Assembly: GCA_015063195.1 (NCBI GenBank)
Contig: SUSX01000007.1
Location: 1-35,629 of the forward strand
Direction: 5' to 3'
Length of the DNA: 35,629 bases
Origin: Thermoplasmata archaeon
Lineage (GTDB): Archaea; Thermoplasmatota; Thermoplasmata; Methanomassiliicoccales; Methanomethylophilaceae
Position numbers and translations under genes: made by a program. The notes below the pieces were generated by a model. It ran no database searches, was not told the origin of the DNA, and saw only the letters and a list, made by a program, of their open reading frames with translations. Shown piece after piece: positions 25,905 through 34,811 of this stretch (the first letter of the stretch is position 1; the number at the start of each line of letters is the position of its first letter).

Positions 25905-26999
25905 TCAACATATTTTAGAATCTATGATGGATTTGTACAGTGTTTCTGTCTTTACCATCTGTTGATCCCATGTGAATGCTCTTGAGACTTTGATAGCATT
26001 CTCTGAAAGTTCAATGCGTTTTTCACGGTCGTTCAGGAGGTTATTGATTGCATTCGCCAAACCTTCGGAATCCTTTGGTTTTACGTAATATCCCGCATCT
26101 TTCACATTTCCGGGAAGTCCGTCAACATCAGTACATATGATTGGTTTTCCGTAGGATATCGCCTCAAGTGCAGCCAATCCGTAGGCTTCGAAGATAGACG
26201 GCATCACGAAGAATTTGCATGTACTCATCAGTCTGATCTTCTCATCCTCTTCGACCCAACCCTTAATCTCCACTTTATCCTGAAGATTGTATTTTTTGAT
26301 CAGACGTTCAAGTTTCTTCTGTTCAGGCCCTTTTCCGCAGAGAATCAGTTTCTGATTCACATTCTTCATGGCTTCTATAAGATACGGAAGTCCCTTGGTG
26401 GAAACCAATCTTCCGAGACTCAGGATGAAATCATCTTCCTTATCGGAAATTTCAGGGAATTCCTCAAGACAGTTATCAATGGTTGTAATCTTGTTCCCGT
26501 CACATCCTCTTTTGATCAGATCGTTTCTTACACAATCGGTGATTGCGACTATGTGGTCGTAAGTGTTCAGTTTCTTTCTGTAAAGATTGTCATTTATTTC
26601 GGAAAAGAATCCCTGGATTCCGATACCTTCGCCCCACATGTTGTGGTATGTAAACACTTTTGTTCCTGTGTATTTTGCAACACCGCCGTCAAAGGACGGA
26701 GCCCATCTGTAGTTGTAGTTGACAATGTCCGGAGAAAGTTCATTCAGTTTTTCGGTTACTTTCTTGGTGATGACATAAGGTGGATTGTAGATATTGAAGA
26801 ATCTTGAAGGCAGACGTACGATTCTGTATCCGTCTTCTGTTTCCTCTTCCAACGGTGTACCGGGAAGCTGTGATGTAAGGACTGTAACATCATGTCCCAT
26901 CTTAGCGAAACGTTTGCTTGTGACATGCATCCTTCTCTCGATACCGCCGTGATAGGGGAAGAAGAAGGGGTTTGCCTCAACGATTTTCATAGTCTCCAT
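25905..26999 (-). CDS. GT4 glycosyltransferase (second of a pair)
   Basis: This 364-residue protein has a GT-B fold. The N-domain has the glycine-rich acceptor loop (FFPYHGGIERR, about 13-23). The C-domain begins near ILSLGRLVSTKGLPYLIEAM. The GT4 nucleotide-sugar motif EAYGLAALEAISYGKPII carries both acidic residues of the EX7E motif. It would transfer a sugar from a nucleotide donor to a lipid or glycan on the cytoplasmic side; acceptor unknown. It starts four bases after the stop of the other GT4 gene, so the two act in one pathway, perhaps glycolipid or surface glycan synthesis. Confidence 0.88.
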   Translation of the reverse strand: METMKIVEANPFFFPYHGGIERRMHVTSKRFAKMGHDVTVLTSQLPGTPLEEETEDGYRIVRLPSRFFNIYNPPYVITKKVTEKLNELSPDIVNYNYRWAPSFDGGVAKYTGTKVFTYHNMWGEGIGIQGFFSEINDNLYRKKLNTYDHIVAITDCVRNDLIKRGCDGNKITTIDNCLEEFPEISDKEDDFILSLGRLVSTKGLPYLIEAMKNVNQKLILCGKGPEQKKLERLIKKYNLQDKVEIKGWVEEDEKIRLMSTCKFFVMPSIFEAYGLAALEAISYGKPIICTDVDGLPGNVKDAGYYVKPKDSEGLANAINNLLNDREKRIELSENAIKVSRAFTWDQQMVKTETLYKSIIDSKIC

Positions 27000-27003
27000 G
27001 GGA

Positions 27004-28161
27004 TCACTTCTTCTTCGAGAGTCTTTCCTTTTTGGCCTTGATCACATCTTCGTACATCGCTTCCAACATTTTGGCACAGTTGAGTTCGGAAAATGATCTG
27101 GCTCTCTCCATTGCAGCTTCTTTCACACTGTCGTCACAGTTCAATGCCCTGTTGATGGCATCGGCCATGTCTTCGATTCCGCCGGTGAACATGAATCCGT
27201 CTACGCCGTTGTGAATTATCTCTGTGAATGCTCTTGCCTCAGGGCACACAATCGGTTTTCTGCAGGCCATGGCTTCCATGGTCGTCAATCCCTGAGTCTC
27301 AAATCTGGATGATGATACGCAGACATCCGCGATACTGTAGTATCTCGGCAGATCTGCTCTGTTGACGAATCCTGTGAATCTTACTCTGTCCTCGAAACCG
27401 CATTCTTTCACGGCCTCCTCGACAGTTTCCCTTGCAGGTCCGTCTCCTACAATCACAAGCGAAACGTCATCGTCCAACAGTCCAAGGCATCTTACGATGT
27501 CGTCTACATGTTTCTCGAAAGAGACTCTTCCTACATGCATGATTATCCTTCTGCCTTCAAGACCCAGCTCTTCAATGAGTTCCTTCGGAGGGTCCATGGG
27601 AGAGAACATATTTGTGTCAATTCCGGCAGTAATGACTCTTCCGTCCCTGGGGCTGACCCCGTGTTCCCCTATTTCCTTCATGATCGGTGTGGTCGGAGTG
27701 ATGACTCCGTCGGCATGGTTCATCAGATTCCTGAGGTAAACCCATGCAAGTTTCTCCATCAGGTCGATGGGGAGGTTCTTGATCGGAAGATAGTATTCCA
27801 AGGTGTCCGTGACCATGGTCCCCATCATTACTATGAATGGGATCTTCAGGGTGTGGGCGGATATGAATCCCTTGAGTGCCATGAGGGTGAGTCCCTGTGC
27901 ATGTATCACGTCGGGTTTCAGTTTCTCAAACAGTTCTATCTTGTTTGACGGATAGATTGGCAGATAGTATCCTTCGTATCCGGAGTATTTGATTGACGGG
28001 AAGTAGTAGATTCCCTCCCTTCTATGTTCCTCTCCCGGATCGGGGGCGATTATGAAAACTTCATGACCCAGTTTCTCCAATGATTTCTTGAAGGTATCTG
28101 TTACGGTGACCATTCCGTCGATGGTCGGGTGATAACTGTCCGCCACTATAGCTATCCTCAT
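27004..28161 (-). CDS. GT4 glycosyltransferase, glycolipid-synthase-like
   Basis: The protein is 385 residues from the ATG at 28161, where the usual opening MRIAIVADSYHPTIDGMVTVT begins; a frame to 28194 adds 11 residues without family likeness. The DG in this loop and the sequence of the following helix resemble diacylglycerol glucosyltransferases and PimB-like enzymes. The EX7E region reads FETQGLTTMEAMACRKPIVC. The donor region IIMHVGRVSFEKHVDD is also typical. It may make a glycosylated archaeal lipid; this is an inference from distant similarity. It is first gene of the pair. Confidence 0.85.
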   Translation of the reverse strand: MRIAIVADSYHPTIDGMVTVTDTFKKSLEKLGHEVFIIAPDPGEEHRREGIYYFPSIKYSGYEGYYLPIYPSNKIELFEKLKPDVIHAQGLTLMALKGFISAHTLKIPFIVMMGTMVTDTLEYYLPIKNLPIDLMEKLAWVYLRNLMNHADGVITPTTPIMKEIGEHGVSPRDGRVITAGIDTNMFSPMDPPKELIEELGLEGRRIIMHVGRVSFEKHVDDIVRCLGLLDDDVSLVIVGDGPARETVEEAVKECGFEDRVRFTGFVNRADLPRYYSIADVCVSSSRFETQGLTTMEAMACRKPIVCPEARAFTEIIHNGVDGFMFTGGIEDMADAINRALNCDDSVKEAAMERARSFSELNCAKMLEAMYEDVIKAKKERLSKKK

Positions 28162-28308
28162 CTTAACGCCCTGTGACCAAAACGTATCACTCAATATTAA
28201 ACTTGGTTATGTTTCTGGATATTACGTAATATTGCTGTTCTGTGATCGACAGTCTATTGACTGTCTTTCCCGAAGAACCCTTATATCCTGCATCTATATC
28301 TTTCAGTC
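28162..28308. promoter_or_regulatory. Divergent region between GT4 gene and endA with two inverted repeats
   Basis: ATATTACGTAATAT (28219-28232) is a perfect 14-bp palindrome. GACAGTC-TATT-GACTGTC (28248-28265) is a perfect 7-bp inverted repeat. CTTATATCC (about 28279-28287) lies roughly 25 bases before the endA ATG, consistent with a leaderless endA message. Confidence 0.5.
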
Positions 28309-29355
28309 ATGGCAGGGGTCCTCAAAGGAGATACAGTCATCCTGAAAGACCAGAAGGAAGGCAGTCAGTTGTACAACCGCGGTAACTACGGTTATCCGCT
28401 CAGCGGAGGCGGTATAGAGTTGGATCTTATCGAGGCAACATATCTCGTAGAATGCAACAGACTGACTGTCACACACAACGGTAAGGAACGTCCTTTTGAG
28501 TACCTCTTCAGTTATTCTTCATCGAATTATGATGAGTTCGATATCAAGTACATAGTATACCGTGATATCAGACAGAGAGGATTCGTTGTGAAGAATGAAT
28601 CCGGTGATTTTGATATGGCGGTTTTCCCTAGAGGTATGACTCTCAGCAATTCCCGCCCGCAGTATTACCTTAAGGCAGTATCGGAAAGGACTGCATTTGA
28701 CATCTCAACTTTCAGAGAGAATGTGAAGGAGACCAACAACAAGGGTAAGCAACTCCTTTACGGTGTCGTCGATGAGGAGGGAGATCTGACATATTACATA
28801 ATGTCAACCAAGGATCCTGTCGGATTCATAGACAGTGAGCCTGAGGGAAAGGCATTAGGCATCGTTGTACGCGACAGGGTCTTTGTCTTTGACCGTAAAG
28901 ATTCGGAGTTACTCAGATCGTCCGCATTCTACGGAAAGATGATTTCCGATGTTCTGCAGCTTTCATTGATTGAGTCCTGTCATCTCATGGAAAAGGGAAT
29001 CCTGAAAGTTGTGACAGCTGACGGTGACTGTGTTACCTTGGATGAACTGAAAGCATCCGGAAGGGAGTTCCAGGATGAGTTCGACCTCAGGCTCAGAGCA
29101 TTCAGCGATCTCAGGAGGCGCGGCCTTGTAGTGAAGACCGGGTTCAAGTACGGTACCCATTTCAGAGTTTATGAAAAGTCACCGGATGACTGTCATGCAA
29201 GATATCTGGTACATTCAGTCTCAGGTACCAACAGGACAATGTGGCCGGAAATATCCAGAGCTGTCAGGCTTTCGGGCGGAGTTAAGAAAGAGATTCTGTT
29301 CTGCCGCGTTACCGACAGAACAGAGTATATGGAATTTAAATGGTTCAGGCCCTGA
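28309..29355 (+). CDS. endA: tRNA-splicing endonuclease
   Basis: This 348-residue protein has two tandem endonuclease repeats, the fused form that dimerises (as in Archaeoglobus-type enzymes), about twice the length of the homotetrameric form. The C-terminal repeat holds the catalytic triad: Tyr in GFKYGTHFRVY, His in CHARYLVH, and Lys in GGVKKEILF. The N-terminal repeat has lost these and is structural. The enzyme cuts bulge-helix-bulge introns from pre-tRNA. It is convergent with tfb, with no bases between the two stop codons. Confidence 0.92.
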   Translation: MAGVLKGDTVILKDQKEGSQLYNRGNYGYPLSGGGIELDLIEATYLVECNRLTVTHNGKERPFEYLFSYSSSNYDEFDIKYIVYRDIRQRGFVVKNESGDFDMAVFPRGMTLSNSRPQYYLKAVSERTAFDISTFRENVKETNNKGKQLLYGVVDEEGDLTYYIMSTKDPVGFIDSEPEGKALGIVVRDRVFVFDRKDSELLRSSAFYGKMISDVLQLSLIESCHLMEKGILKVVTADGDCVTLDELKASGREFQDEFDLRLRAFSDLRRRGLVVKTGFKYGTHFRVYEKSPDDCHARYLVHSVSGTNRTMWPEISRAVRLSGGVKKEILFCRVTDRTEYMEFKWFRP

Positions 29356-30288
29356 TCAGAGCTGAATCTCGATACCGAGTTTCTCTGTCAGTTCCTTGTA
29401 TCTGTTTCTGATTGTAACCTCAGTTACGCCGGCAACATCTGCAACTTCTCTCTGTGTCCTGCGTTCGTTGCAAAGAATCGATGAGATGTAGATTGCTGCT
29501 GCAGCAACTCCTGTAGGTCCGCGTCCGGATGTGAGTTCCTTCTCGCTTGCATCTTTGAGAATGTCTGCTGCCTTACTCTGTACTTCTCCGGAAAGTTTCA
29601 GTTCCGAACAGAATCTCTGAACGTAATCCTGAGGCTTTGTAGGCATGAGCTTGAGTTTGAGCTCACGGGTCATGAAACGGTATGTACGTCCGATTTCCTT
29701 TCTTCCGACACGACTGGATCCTGCCACTTCGTCGAGTGTTCTGGGTACACCGCACTGTCTGCATGCTGCATAGAGTGATGCTGCTACGACACCCTCGATG
29801 GATCTTCCACGGATGAGGTTCTTGTTGACTGCTTTCCTGTAAATCATAGCGGCAGTTTCCCTGACGTTTCTGGGAAGTCCCATTGCAGATGCCATCCTGT
29901 CAAGCTCCGAAAGTGCGAATGCGAGGTTCCTTTCGGTTGCATTGGACACACGGATCCTTCTCTGCCATTTCCTGAGCCTGTACAGCTGTGCTCTGTTCCT
30001 GGTAGGGATGCTCTTACCGTAACTGTCCTTGTTTTTCCATGAAATCTCTGTGGAAAGACCTTTGTCGTGAATGGTATAGGTCATGGGTGCACCGGTACGT
30101 GCTCTTTTCTCTCCCTGTTCTACGTCGAATGCTCTCCATTCGGGTCCCTGATCAATGAACTGATCGTCGAGAACAAGACCGCAGTCTTCGCAAAGAAGCT
30201 CCCCTCTTTCATAGTCTCTGACGAGGTGTTTGCTTCCGCACTCCGGACACTTCTCAACCTCTTCAGTTTCTTCTCTTGCCTTTACCAT
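29356..30288 (-). CDS. tfb: Transcription initiation factor TFB
   Basis: This 310-residue protein has an N-terminal zinc ribbon CPECG...CEDCG (Cys14, 17, 33, 36). The B-finger/linker region ([20 protein letters not shown]) recruits RNA polymerase. Two cyclin-like repeats follow (about 115-205 and 210-305), with [14 protein letters not shown] and [14 protein letters not shown] at equivalent places, the latter being the BRE-reading helix-turn-helix. GGGAGAG precedes the ATG. It overlaps the end of gar1 by 26 bases and so is co-transcribed with it. Confidence 0.97.
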   Translation of the reverse strand: MVKAREETEEVEKCPECGSKHLVRDYERGELLCEDCGLVLDDQFIDQGPEWRAFDVEQGEKRARTGAPMTYTIHDKGLSTEISWKNKDSYGKSIPTRNRAQLYRLRKWQRRIRVSNATERNLAFALSELDRMASAMGLPRNVRETAAMIYRKAVNKNLIRGRSIEGVVAASLYAACRQCGVPRTLDEVAGSSRVGRKEIGRTYRFMTRELKLKLMPTKPQDYVQRFCSELKLSGEVQSKAADILKDASEKELTSGRGPTGVAAAAIYISSILCNERRTQREVADVAGVTEVTIRNRYKELTEKLGIEIQL

Positions 30289-30523
30289 TTGTATTCTCTC
30301 CCTTGAAGTAGATTTTTTTATGAGCTAAACCGCTCAGCCGTTCTTTGTCTACGGGCAATATCGTGACGTATGGCGAATCGACCGGCCCGAATACTCTTTT
30401 CACGGTGCCGATCTTGCGTTCACGCTGATCAAATACGGGGCTGTTGACATCAGGGAGTGCAGTTGCACGGACAATCAGTCTGCCTTCGTCCGTAATTGTT
30501 TCTACCTCTCCAAGAAATTCCAT
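30263..30523 (-). CDS. gar1: H/ACA ribonucleoprotein subunit Gar1
   Basis: The protein is 86 residues from the ATG at 30523 ([20 protein letters not shown]); a frame to 30535 adds four residues. The pattern GEV...[42 protein letters not shown] is the Gar1 core beta-barrel: a G-x-V ribosomal-like motif and a [12 protein letters not shown] strand. It is the subunit that aids substrate loading and release in RNA-guided pseudouridylation. The archaeal gar1-tfb gene order is common, which supports both calls. A basic tail (NGKGKRRN) follows. Confidence 0.92.
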   Translation of the reverse strand: MEFLGEVETITDEGRLIVRATALPDVNSPVFDQRERKIGTVKRVFGPVDSPYVTILPVDKERLSGLAHKKIYFKGENTNGKGKRRN

Positions 30524-30535
30524 GTTAGTCCCCAA

Positions 30536-30926
30536 AAAATAAGCGTGTTCAATAGCAATTCTCTATAATATTACTTCATATATAATGATTTGGGTTTAGT
30601 TTATATTGAATGGTTATCCTGATATAAATATGCAAGTGTTTTTTTACAGATTTTTTCAACAGAGATAGTATATAAAACGTTTTAGAGCTGGATACTTTAT
30701 CGAAAAGATAGGTTTTGACGCACTTCTAGATCTATTCACTCGGAGAAGCAGATATAATTTTGGTTTGGCATAAAGTGTTCCGAATTGTTAATGCGTTCTT
30801 TGATGTACTCATGTAATTTGCCATAGATGTATAAATATCTACTTCATAACTTGCCATAGATGTATAAATATCTACTTCATAACTTGCCACAGATGTATTA
30901 TATATAAAGATCATGTTTCAATATAC
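30536..30926. promoter_or_regulatory. Gap between gar1 and the ATPase gene, with gar1 promoter and tandem repeats
   Basis: No gene is supported in this 391-base AT-rich gap. A TATA-like run (about 30575-30586, minus strand) may serve gar1. The right end holds the 33-bp tandem repeats and a TATA box (TATATATAAA, about 30899-30908) about 20-27 bases before the ATPase ATG, suggesting a leaderless message. The minus-strand open frame here is only the repeat read in frame. Confidence 0.5.
30818..30908. repeat. 33-bp tandem direct repeats upstream of the ATPase gene
   Basis: Two identical 33-bp units (30818-30850 and 30851-30883) begin TTGCCATAGATGTATAAATA and end CTACTTCATAAC. A third, partial and diverged, copy (TTGCCACAGATGTATTA...) covers 30884-30908 and merges with the TATA box. 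Each full unit contains an inner dyad TAGAT-N8-ATCTA. There are no spacers, so it is not a CRISPR. Direct repeats at a promoter suggest cooperative protein binding. Confidence 0.8.
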
Positions 30927-32279
30927 ATGGTTTCGCGTACAATCTTCAAAAGGAAGATATATCAAAGGTTGTTGGAGTGGAAGGAGAATTCCAGTGACAA
31001 GTATGCATTGATGATAGAAGGTGCAAGGCGCGTAGGAAAAACCACAATAGTGAAGGAATTTGCAACAAAGGAGTATCGTTCAAACATCATAATTGATTTT
31101 TCAATAGCCTCCGATGAAGTCAAATCATTATTCAAGGATTACATTGGAGATTTGGAGACATTTTTTTTCAGACTTCAGTCGATTTACAACGTAAAATTAC
31201 ACACACATGAGAGTCTGATCATATTTGATGAAGTGCAGCTCTTTCCTCTTGCCAGACAGTCGATCAAACATTTGGTCGCAGACGGCAGATACTCATATAT
31301 CGAAACCGGATCTCTGATATCCATACGAAAGAATGTAGAGAACATTTTGATTCCTTCTGAAGAGTTGTCCATATCTATGCACCCTATGGATTTCGAAGAA
31401 TTTCTTTGGGCACAGGATAAACATATGCTTGCGGATTTGATCAGAAAGTCATTCGAAGAGAAAGTTCCATTAGGTTCCAAAAGTCATTGTTTGATTATGG
31501 CCCAGTATTCTGCATACATGTTGGTCGGAGGTATGCCGTCTGCAGTCGATGCATACGTTTCAACCAATAATCCATTCGATGTGGAGAAGGCCAAAGGGGC
31601 AATACTGAAGCTTTACCGTGATGATTTAATGAAGATATCGGGAGGATTAGGTGCCAGTGCAAGAAAGATTTTCGAACTCATTCCATCCACTTTGATGAAG
31701 CATGAGAAGACTTTTTCACCTTCGGATGTGAGAGCAAACAGTGCTACCAGAGATTACCTCGACAGTATATCATGGCTTGAACAATCCAGATTGGTAAATC
31801 TGTGTTACCGTTGTTCAGAACCCAGTCCATCATTGGATCTGTCAATTGACGCTAACAGTTTCAAGATGTACATGTTGGACACAGGCCTTCTTATGACTCT
31901 GGCATTGGAAAAGAACATAGCAGATCGTGAAGAACTCTACGATGCGATATTAAATAACAAACTATCTCTGAATAAAGGAATGTTTTTTGAGAATATGGTT
32001 GCACAGGAACTTACAATGTCTGAAAAAGGCCTTGTGTTTATCAAGTTCTATACTGAAGATTCGGAAAGGATACAGGAAGTAGATTTTCTTATAGCGAACG
32101 GAAAGAAGGTGGCACCTCTTGAAGTGAAATCAAGCAGATCCTCGCAGCATCCGTCGTTGGATCGTCTGATACGGAAATATCCGAAAATAATCAATTCGCC
32201 GTATGTGATTCATTCTAAGGACTTGAGAGTGGATGGAGAAATAACGTACATTCCGATTTACATGACGATGTGTCTGTGA
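30927..32279 (+). CDS. Orphan AAA+ ATPase with DUF4143-like C-terminus
   Basis: This 450-residue protein has Walker A EGARRVGKTT (about 31-40) and Walker B LIIFDEVQLFP (about 95-105). A STAND-like middle region (SISMHPMDFEEFLWA) follows, then a C-terminal domain ending EVDFLIANGKKVAPLEVKSS. This final D...ExK arrangement resembles the PD-(D/E)xK fold seen at the end of DUF4143 ATPases. Such proteins are common, often in many copies, in archaea and anaerobic bacteria, and their function is unknown. It stands alone, with repeats at its promoter. Direct evidence for mobility is absent. Confidence 0.85.
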   Translation: MVSRTIFKRKIYQRLLEWKENSSDKYALMIEGARRVGKTTIVKEFATKEYRSNIIIDFSIASDEVKSLFKDYIGDLETFFFRLQSIYNVKLHTHESLIIFDEVQLFPLARQSIKHLVADGRYSYIETGSLISIRKNVENILIPSEELSISMHPMDFEEFLWAQDKHMLADLIRKSFEEKVPLGSKSHCLIMAQYSAYMLVGGMPSAVDAYVSTNNPFDVEKAKGAILKLYRDDLMKISGGLGASARKIFELIPSTLMKHEKTFSPSDVRANSATRDYLDSISWLEQSRLVNLCYRCSEPSPSLDLSIDANSFKMYMLDTGLLMTLALEKNIADREELYDAILNNKLSLNKGMFFENMVAQELTMSEKGLVFIKFYTEDSERIQEVDFLIANGKKVAPLEVKSSRSSQHPSLDRLIRKYPKIINSPYVIHSKDLRVDGEITYIPIYMTMCL

Positions 32280-32380
32280 CTTATCGCTTTCAGATTTGGT
32301 ATCCGATAAGGTATCTCGAGTCAATCTTTTTCTGTTCAAATCCAACAGAGCCTATATATTCCGTTCGAGATACAGTGTCG

Positions 32381-32854
32381 ATGACACAGGTCCTCATTCT
32401 TATGGGTAGCAAGAGCGACTTACCTGTCGCTGAGAAGGCAACGGAACTTTTCAAAAAATTCAATATCACTTTCGATATAGCAGTAGCTTCCGCACACAGG
32501 ACTCCTGCCAGGGTTGAAGAATTGGTGAAAGGTTCCGACGCGGACGTCTTCATCGCTATCGCAGGAATGTCTGCAGCATTGCCCGGTGTCGTTGCTTCAT
32601 TCACCGTCAAACCAGTTATCGGAGTGCCGGTTGCAGGAAAGATGACGATGGATGCTATTCTCTCGGTAGTGCAGATGCCTCCCGGAATCCCTGTGGCAGC
32701 TGTGGGATTGGACAGAGGAGACAACGCAGCCGTTCTTGCAGCACAGATTCTTTCCGTGAAATATCCCGAACTCACCGATAAACTTCTGAATCACAGGAAG
32801 GAGATGGCAGAGAAGGTGGAGAAGGACTCCTTGGAAGTCTCTTCCAAATTCTGA
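32381..32854 (+). CDS. purE: N5-carboxyaminoimidazole ribonucleotide mutase PurE
   Basis: This 157-residue protein of purine biosynthesis rearranges or carboxylates aminoimidazole ribonucleotide. Motifs are GSKSDLP (phosphate loop), ASAHRTP, AIAGMSAALPGVVAS and QMPPGIPVAAV. The ATG at 32381 is used because TATATAT (about 32352-32358) lies about 25 bases upstream (leaderless) and PurE similarity starts right there (MTQVLILMGSKSD). An upstream frame overlapping the ATPase end is not part of the gene. Whether it is the class I mutase or the CO2-using class II form cannot be decided by eye. guaAb follows, also in purine synthesis. Confidence 0.95.
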   Translation: MTQVLILMGSKSDLPVAEKATELFKKFNITFDIAVASAHRTPARVEELVKGSDADVFIAIAGMSAALPGVVASFTVKPVIGVPVAGKMTMDAILSVVQMPPGIPVAAVGLDRGDNAAVLAAQILSVKYPELTDKLLNHRKEMAEKVEKDSLEVSSKF

Positions 32855-32918
32855 TATATTCACTACGGAAAGTGCCGTTTTAGGCGCGCGTGCGCGTGTG
32901 TAGTAATGCTTAAAAGAA

Positions 32919-33914
32919 ATGAGTGAAGTACTCTCAAACATGAATATGCGTCCGGACGATATGGTCCGTATCACAACACCTGAATTGGCCCAGAAATTCA
33001 TAGACGAGCAGGTCGCAGAGATCCGTTCACAGGTCGGCGACAAGAAAGTGCTTTTGGCACTCTCCGGAGGAGTGGACAGCTCTGTGGTTGCAGCGTTGCT
33101 CATCAAAGCCATCGGAAAACAGCTCGTATGTGTACACGTCAACCACGGTCTCATGCGTAAGGGTGAGAGCGAACAGGTTATCGAAGTGTTCCGTGACCAG
33201 TTGGATGCAAATCTTATTTACATCGATGCAACCGACCGTTTCCTCGACCTTCTCAAGGATGTAGAAGAACCCGAGACCAAGCGTAAGATCATCGGCGGAG
33301 AATTCATCAAAGTCTTCGATGAGGAAGCAAGGAAATTGGAGGGAATTTCATTCCTTGCACAGGGAACAATCTATCCTGATATCCTCGAAAGTGACGGTGT
33401 CAAGGCACATCACAATGTGGGAGGACTTCCCGAAGACATGCAGTTCGAGCTCGTTGAGCCCGTCCGTCTTCTGTTTAAGGATGAGGTACGTGTCGTAGGA
33501 AACCAGTTGGGTCTTCCTGCAAACATGGTTTACCGTCAGCCCTTCCCCGGTCCCGGACTCGGTGTACGCTGTCTCGGTGCAATTACACGTGACCGTCTTG
33601 CAGCACTCCGTGAATCCGATGCAATTCTTCGTGAGGAGTTTGAGAACGCAGGACTTACATCCAAGATTTGGCAGTTCTTCACAATTGTCCCTGATTTCCG
33701 TTCCACAGGTGTACGTGACGGAAAACGTGTGTTCGACTGGCCTGTAATCATCCGTGCGGTAAACACAGTCGATGCGATGACTGCTACTGTACCGGAAGTG
33801 GAGTTTGCACTGCTCCGTAAGATTGCGGACCGTATCCTCGCAGAGGTTCCCGGTGTATGCCGTGTACTCTACGATTTGAGTCCTAAAGGTCCCGCTACAA
33901 TCGAGTGGGAGTAA
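32919..33914 (+). CDS. guaAb: GMP synthase, ATP-pyrophosphatase subunit B
   Basis: The protein is 331 residues from 32919. It aminates XMP to GMP with ammonia supplied by a separate glutaminase subunit, which is absent here: archaea split GuaA into two. The PP-loop SGGVDSSV and GHVxxHGLMRKGE-like segment (VCVHVNHGLMRKGE) are present, followed by the dimerisation domain (VYRQPFPGPGLGVRCLG, ending KGPATIEWE). ATG codons at 32940, 32946 and 32961 are also in frame. A TATA-like CTTAAAAG (about 32909-32916) would place a leaderless start at 32940, so the true start may be there. The preceding gap holds a GCGCGCG run of unknown meaning. Confidence 0.95.
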   Translation: MSEVLSNMNMRPDDMVRITTPELAQKFIDEQVAEIRSQVGDKKVLLALSGGVDSSVVAALLIKAIGKQLVCVHVNHGLMRKGESEQVIEVFRDQLDANLIYIDATDRFLDLLKDVEEPETKRKIIGGEFIKVFDEEARKLEGISFLAQGTIYPDILESDGVKAHHNVGGLPEDMQFELVEPVRLLFKDEVRVVGNQLGLPANMVYRQPFPGPGLGVRCLGAITRDRLAALRESDAILREEFENAGLTSKIWQFFTIVPDFRSTGVRDGKRVFDWPVIIRAVNTVDAMTATVPEVEFALLRKIADRILAEVPGVCRVLYDLSPKGPATIEWE

Positions 33915-33926
33915 TCAGAAAAACAA

Positions 33927-33949
33927 GCACCGCTCAGCGGTGCATTTTT
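33927..33949 (+). terminator. Intrinsic-type terminator after guaAb
   Basis: GCACCGCT-C-AGCGGTGC (33927-33943) is a perfect 8-bp stem followed by ATTTTTC, 13 bases after the guaAb stop. Its position between convergent genes suits termination of guaAb. Confidence 0.75.
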
Positions 33950-33961
33950 CATATAATTCTG

Positions 33962-34618
33962 TCAGAGGATTTTCCCCTTAGATGATATTGTAACGACCTT
34001 CACAGGTATGTTTTTCTCTGATTTTTCAACAGCTTTTCTTACTGCGAATTCCAATCCTCCGCAACATGGTACTTCCATGCGGGTGACAGTTATGCTTTTG
34101 ATATCGTTCTGAATAAGTATTTCTGATAACTTATCGGAGTAATCAACCGAATCCAATTTGGGGCATCCTACTACAGTGGCATGTCCTTTGATGAAATCAT
34201 TATGGAAATTCCTGTATGCGAAAGCGCTGCAGTCAGATGCTACAAGCAGATCCTTGCCGTCAAAAAACGGTGCCTTCACAGGAACAAGTTTGATCTGTAT
34301 GGGCCAATGGGTGAGTTCGCTGTCTCCGTTATCGAAAACAGCCGGTCCGCTGCCTTTGCACATAATCGGTATGGATTCTTTGTGTTTCTTAGCCTCAAGA
34401 ACAGCTTTTTCATCATATTCCGGAGCATCACGCAGAACGAATGTGATAGCTCCTTCCGGACAGGCAGGAAGGCAATCTCCCAAACCGTCGCAATAGTCTT
34501 CACGGATCAGTTTGGCCTTACCGTTTATAATTGTGAGAGCACCTTCATGACATGCTTCGGCACATATTCCGCATCCGTTGCATTTGTCTTCGTCGATGGA
34601 AATAATCTGTCTAATCAT
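33962..34618 (-). CDS. Ferredoxin-like iron-sulfur protein with C-terminal cysteine-rich domain
   Basis: This 218-residue protein starts with a complete [4Fe-4S] motif, CNGCGICAEAC (Cys13, 16, 19, 23). The second motif reads CDGLGDCLPACP and has Leu where the second Cys is expected, so only three Cys (43, 49, 53) are at hand. This CDGLG form recurs in related small ferredoxin-like proteins as I recall, so it may bind a different cluster or none. Downstream are more cysteines (MCKGSG, SDCSAF, GCPKLD, PCCGG), suggesting a third metal site. It probably moves electrons in anaerobic metabolism; partner unknown. Confidence 0.8.
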   Translation of the reverse strand: MIRQIISIDEDKCNGCGICAEACHEGALTIINGKAKLIREDYCDGLGDCLPACPEGAITFVLRDAPEYDEKAVLEAKKHKESIPIMCKGSGPAVFDNGDSELTHWPIQIKLVPVKAPFFDGKDLLVASDCSAFAYRNFHNDFIKGHATVVGCPKLDSVDYSDKLSEILIQNDIKSITVTRMEVPCCGGLEFAVRKAVEKSEKNIPVKVVTISSKGKIL

Positions 34619-34748
34619 GTTATCTGCGGATATTCAATCGATGTATCGGATATATCCATTTTATGCAGACGGAGTTGTAATGAGTGGCTGTTGCGTATAA
34701 TATCAATGTTCACAAGTCACACAGAACACTGATTTAATTCATAAGATC

Positions 34749-34779
34749 AGAAAAAGGATGCAGAATAAAGTCTGCACCC
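34749..34779 (-). terminator. Intrinsic-type terminator after the UPF0147 gene
   Basis: On the minus strand a stem built from GGGTGCAGA and TCTGCATCC (one mismatch) with a six-base loop is followed by TTTTTCT. It lies 33 bases after the UPF0147 stop. Confidence 0.75.
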
Positions 34780-34811
34780 CTTTCAGAATGAAACCGTTTA
34801 TGTCAATGCGT

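Noticed and set aside
30818-30908. Possible CRISPR array
   Set aside because: The repeats are directly adjacent with no spacers and no cas genes are nearby.
30732-30914. Minus-strand frame with repeated 11-residue units (YEVDIYTSMAS)
   Set aside because: It is the 33-bp tandem repeat read in frame, lies in the promoter of the ATPase gene and has no ribosome site.
32597-33154. 185-residue minus-strand frame
   Set aside because: It is a shadow of purE and guaAb.
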